Positions 5,209 to 5,634 of a stretch of 5,634 bases of DNA are shown one piece after another. The notes under the pieces were generated by a model, which saw nothing but the letters and a program-made list of their open reading frames with translations, did not search any database and had not been told where the DNA came from. Position 1 is the first letter of the stretch, and each line of letters begins with the position of its first letter. The position numbers and the translations under genes are program-made. The stretch is from an uncultured Oscillospiraceae bacterium (GTDB lineage Bacteria > Bacillota > Clostridia > Oscillospirales > Oscillospiraceae), in assembly GCA_937915075.1 (NCBI GenBank), contig CALDMA010000292.1, positions 1 through 5,634 of the forward strand, in the 5' to 3' direction.

Positions 5209-5634
5209 CCAACTCTCCTTCTGAACCAAGCTGATTGAGCAGCGCTTCGGAATCCAGCCGCAGAAGATTGCGCTGCTCGGCAAGCTCCTGCTCCAGCTCT
5301 ACGATGCGGCTTTTAGCAACGTTGATCCGACTTTTAGCGGCGCTCAGCGCTACCTGATTGAATTTCAACCGCCATTTTTCCCGGCAGGCGGCCAGTTCTT
5401 TCTTACCCTTGACCACGGCAGCATCCAAATGCAGCGTCCAGTCCGCGTTCCAGCCAAGACCGTTGCCGGTTTCACGGGGGCACCATGCGGCATCGTCGGC
5501 ATGAGGAAGATACTGGCGGCGGATGCAAAGCAATGCGTCGCTTCCATTGCGGCGAGCCACATAATAGGACTGATTCTCGTAAACAATTTTGGCCACGTTC
5601 AGGGTTTGGGTGGCGTAATCCGGCCAAACATAAT
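5201..5634 (-). CDS. Unrecognised protein with C-terminal coiled coil (partial, 5' end outside window)
   Basis: The frame is open from the right edge of the window to a TGA at 5203-5201, giving 144 visible residues. A GTG at 5596 could be read as a start, but no Shine-Dalgarno sequence precedes it. The upstream codons (ending WPDYATQTLN) read like natural protein, so I treat the gene as running in from beyond 5634. The visible part begins with a compact segment containing several Trp, Tyr and Cys residues. It ends with a charged helix of about 45 residues (Ala/Lys/Glu/Gln-rich, leucine-spaced, e.g. RIVELEQELAEQRNLL) that should form a coiled coil, then an acidic tail. The stop overlaps the polymerase start by eight bases (ATGACTGA), so the two genes are probably co-transcribed and translationally coupled. 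I do not recognise the family. A role with the replication apparatus is only a guess from position. Confidence 0.8.
   Translation of the reverse strand, partial: YVWPDYATQTLNVAKIVYENQSYYVARRNGSDALLCIRRQYLPHADDAAWCPRETGNGLGWNADWTLHLDAAVVKGKKELAACREKWRLKFNQVALSAAKSRINVAKSRIVELEQELAEQRNLLRLDSEALLNQLGSEGELDD
5215..5220 (-). promoter_or_regulatory. Ribosome binding site of the polymerase gene
   Basis: AAGGAG lies six bases upstream of the ATG at 5208-5206, inside the end of the preceding gene. It decides the start. The same frame could begin 25 codons further up at 5283, but that ATG has no such site, and the extra residues would precede the HxH motif that normally sits near the start of a PHP domain. 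Confidence 0.9.

Overview
The window looks like part of a bacteriophage (or phage-like plasmid) replication module from a Gram-positive, probably clostridial, host. The evidence is a large phage-type DNA polymerase III alpha gene, strong AAGGAG ribosome binding sites, tight start/stop overlap with the upstream gene, and a group I intron of the kind common in Gram-positive phages. The host assignment is inference; no marker fixes the species.

Layout, read along the minus strand (the coding strand of the main genes). Positions 5634-5201 hold the end of an unrecognised gene that enters the window from the right and ends in a coiled coil. Its stop overlaps the start of the polymerase at 5208. Exon 1 of the polymerase (5208-2700, 836 complete codons) carries the PHP domain and the palm with all three catalytic aspartates. 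It meets an in-frame TAA exactly where a group I intron begins. The intron occupies about 2699-1423. Exon 2 (1421-1, open at the left edge) resumes inside the same conserved motif (the Y-x-F-x-x-x-H segment of DnaE). It carries the rest of the fingers, a helix-hairpin-helix and an OB fold. The spliced protein would have at least 1310 residues within the window.

The intron is supported by a 7-bp P1 with a U.G at the 5' splice site, P4, P5, P6, P7 and P9 elements, R-like and S-like core sequences, and a perfect 14-bp P8 stem whose arms lie about 1 kb apart. The whole P8 loop is cargo: one 87-codon gene in the sense direction with a strong ribosome binding site, and a two-gene cassette on the opposite strand with its own extended -10 promoter (147 codons, then a 75-codon zinc ribbon). 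None of the three shows a known homing-endonuclease motif. The cassette is visibly richer in A+T than the polymerase exons, which suggests a separate origin.

How the parts fit: splicing must remove the intron for a full-length polymerase to be made. The cargo either serves intron mobility by an unfamiliar route or is a passenger. Two details are unsettled. First, the 3' splice site predicted from RNA structure is one nucleotide away from the one the reading frame needs. Second, the zinc-ribbon frame is joined to the preceding gene by a single TGA. Long plus-strand open frames opposite the polymerase exons are shadows and are left out.
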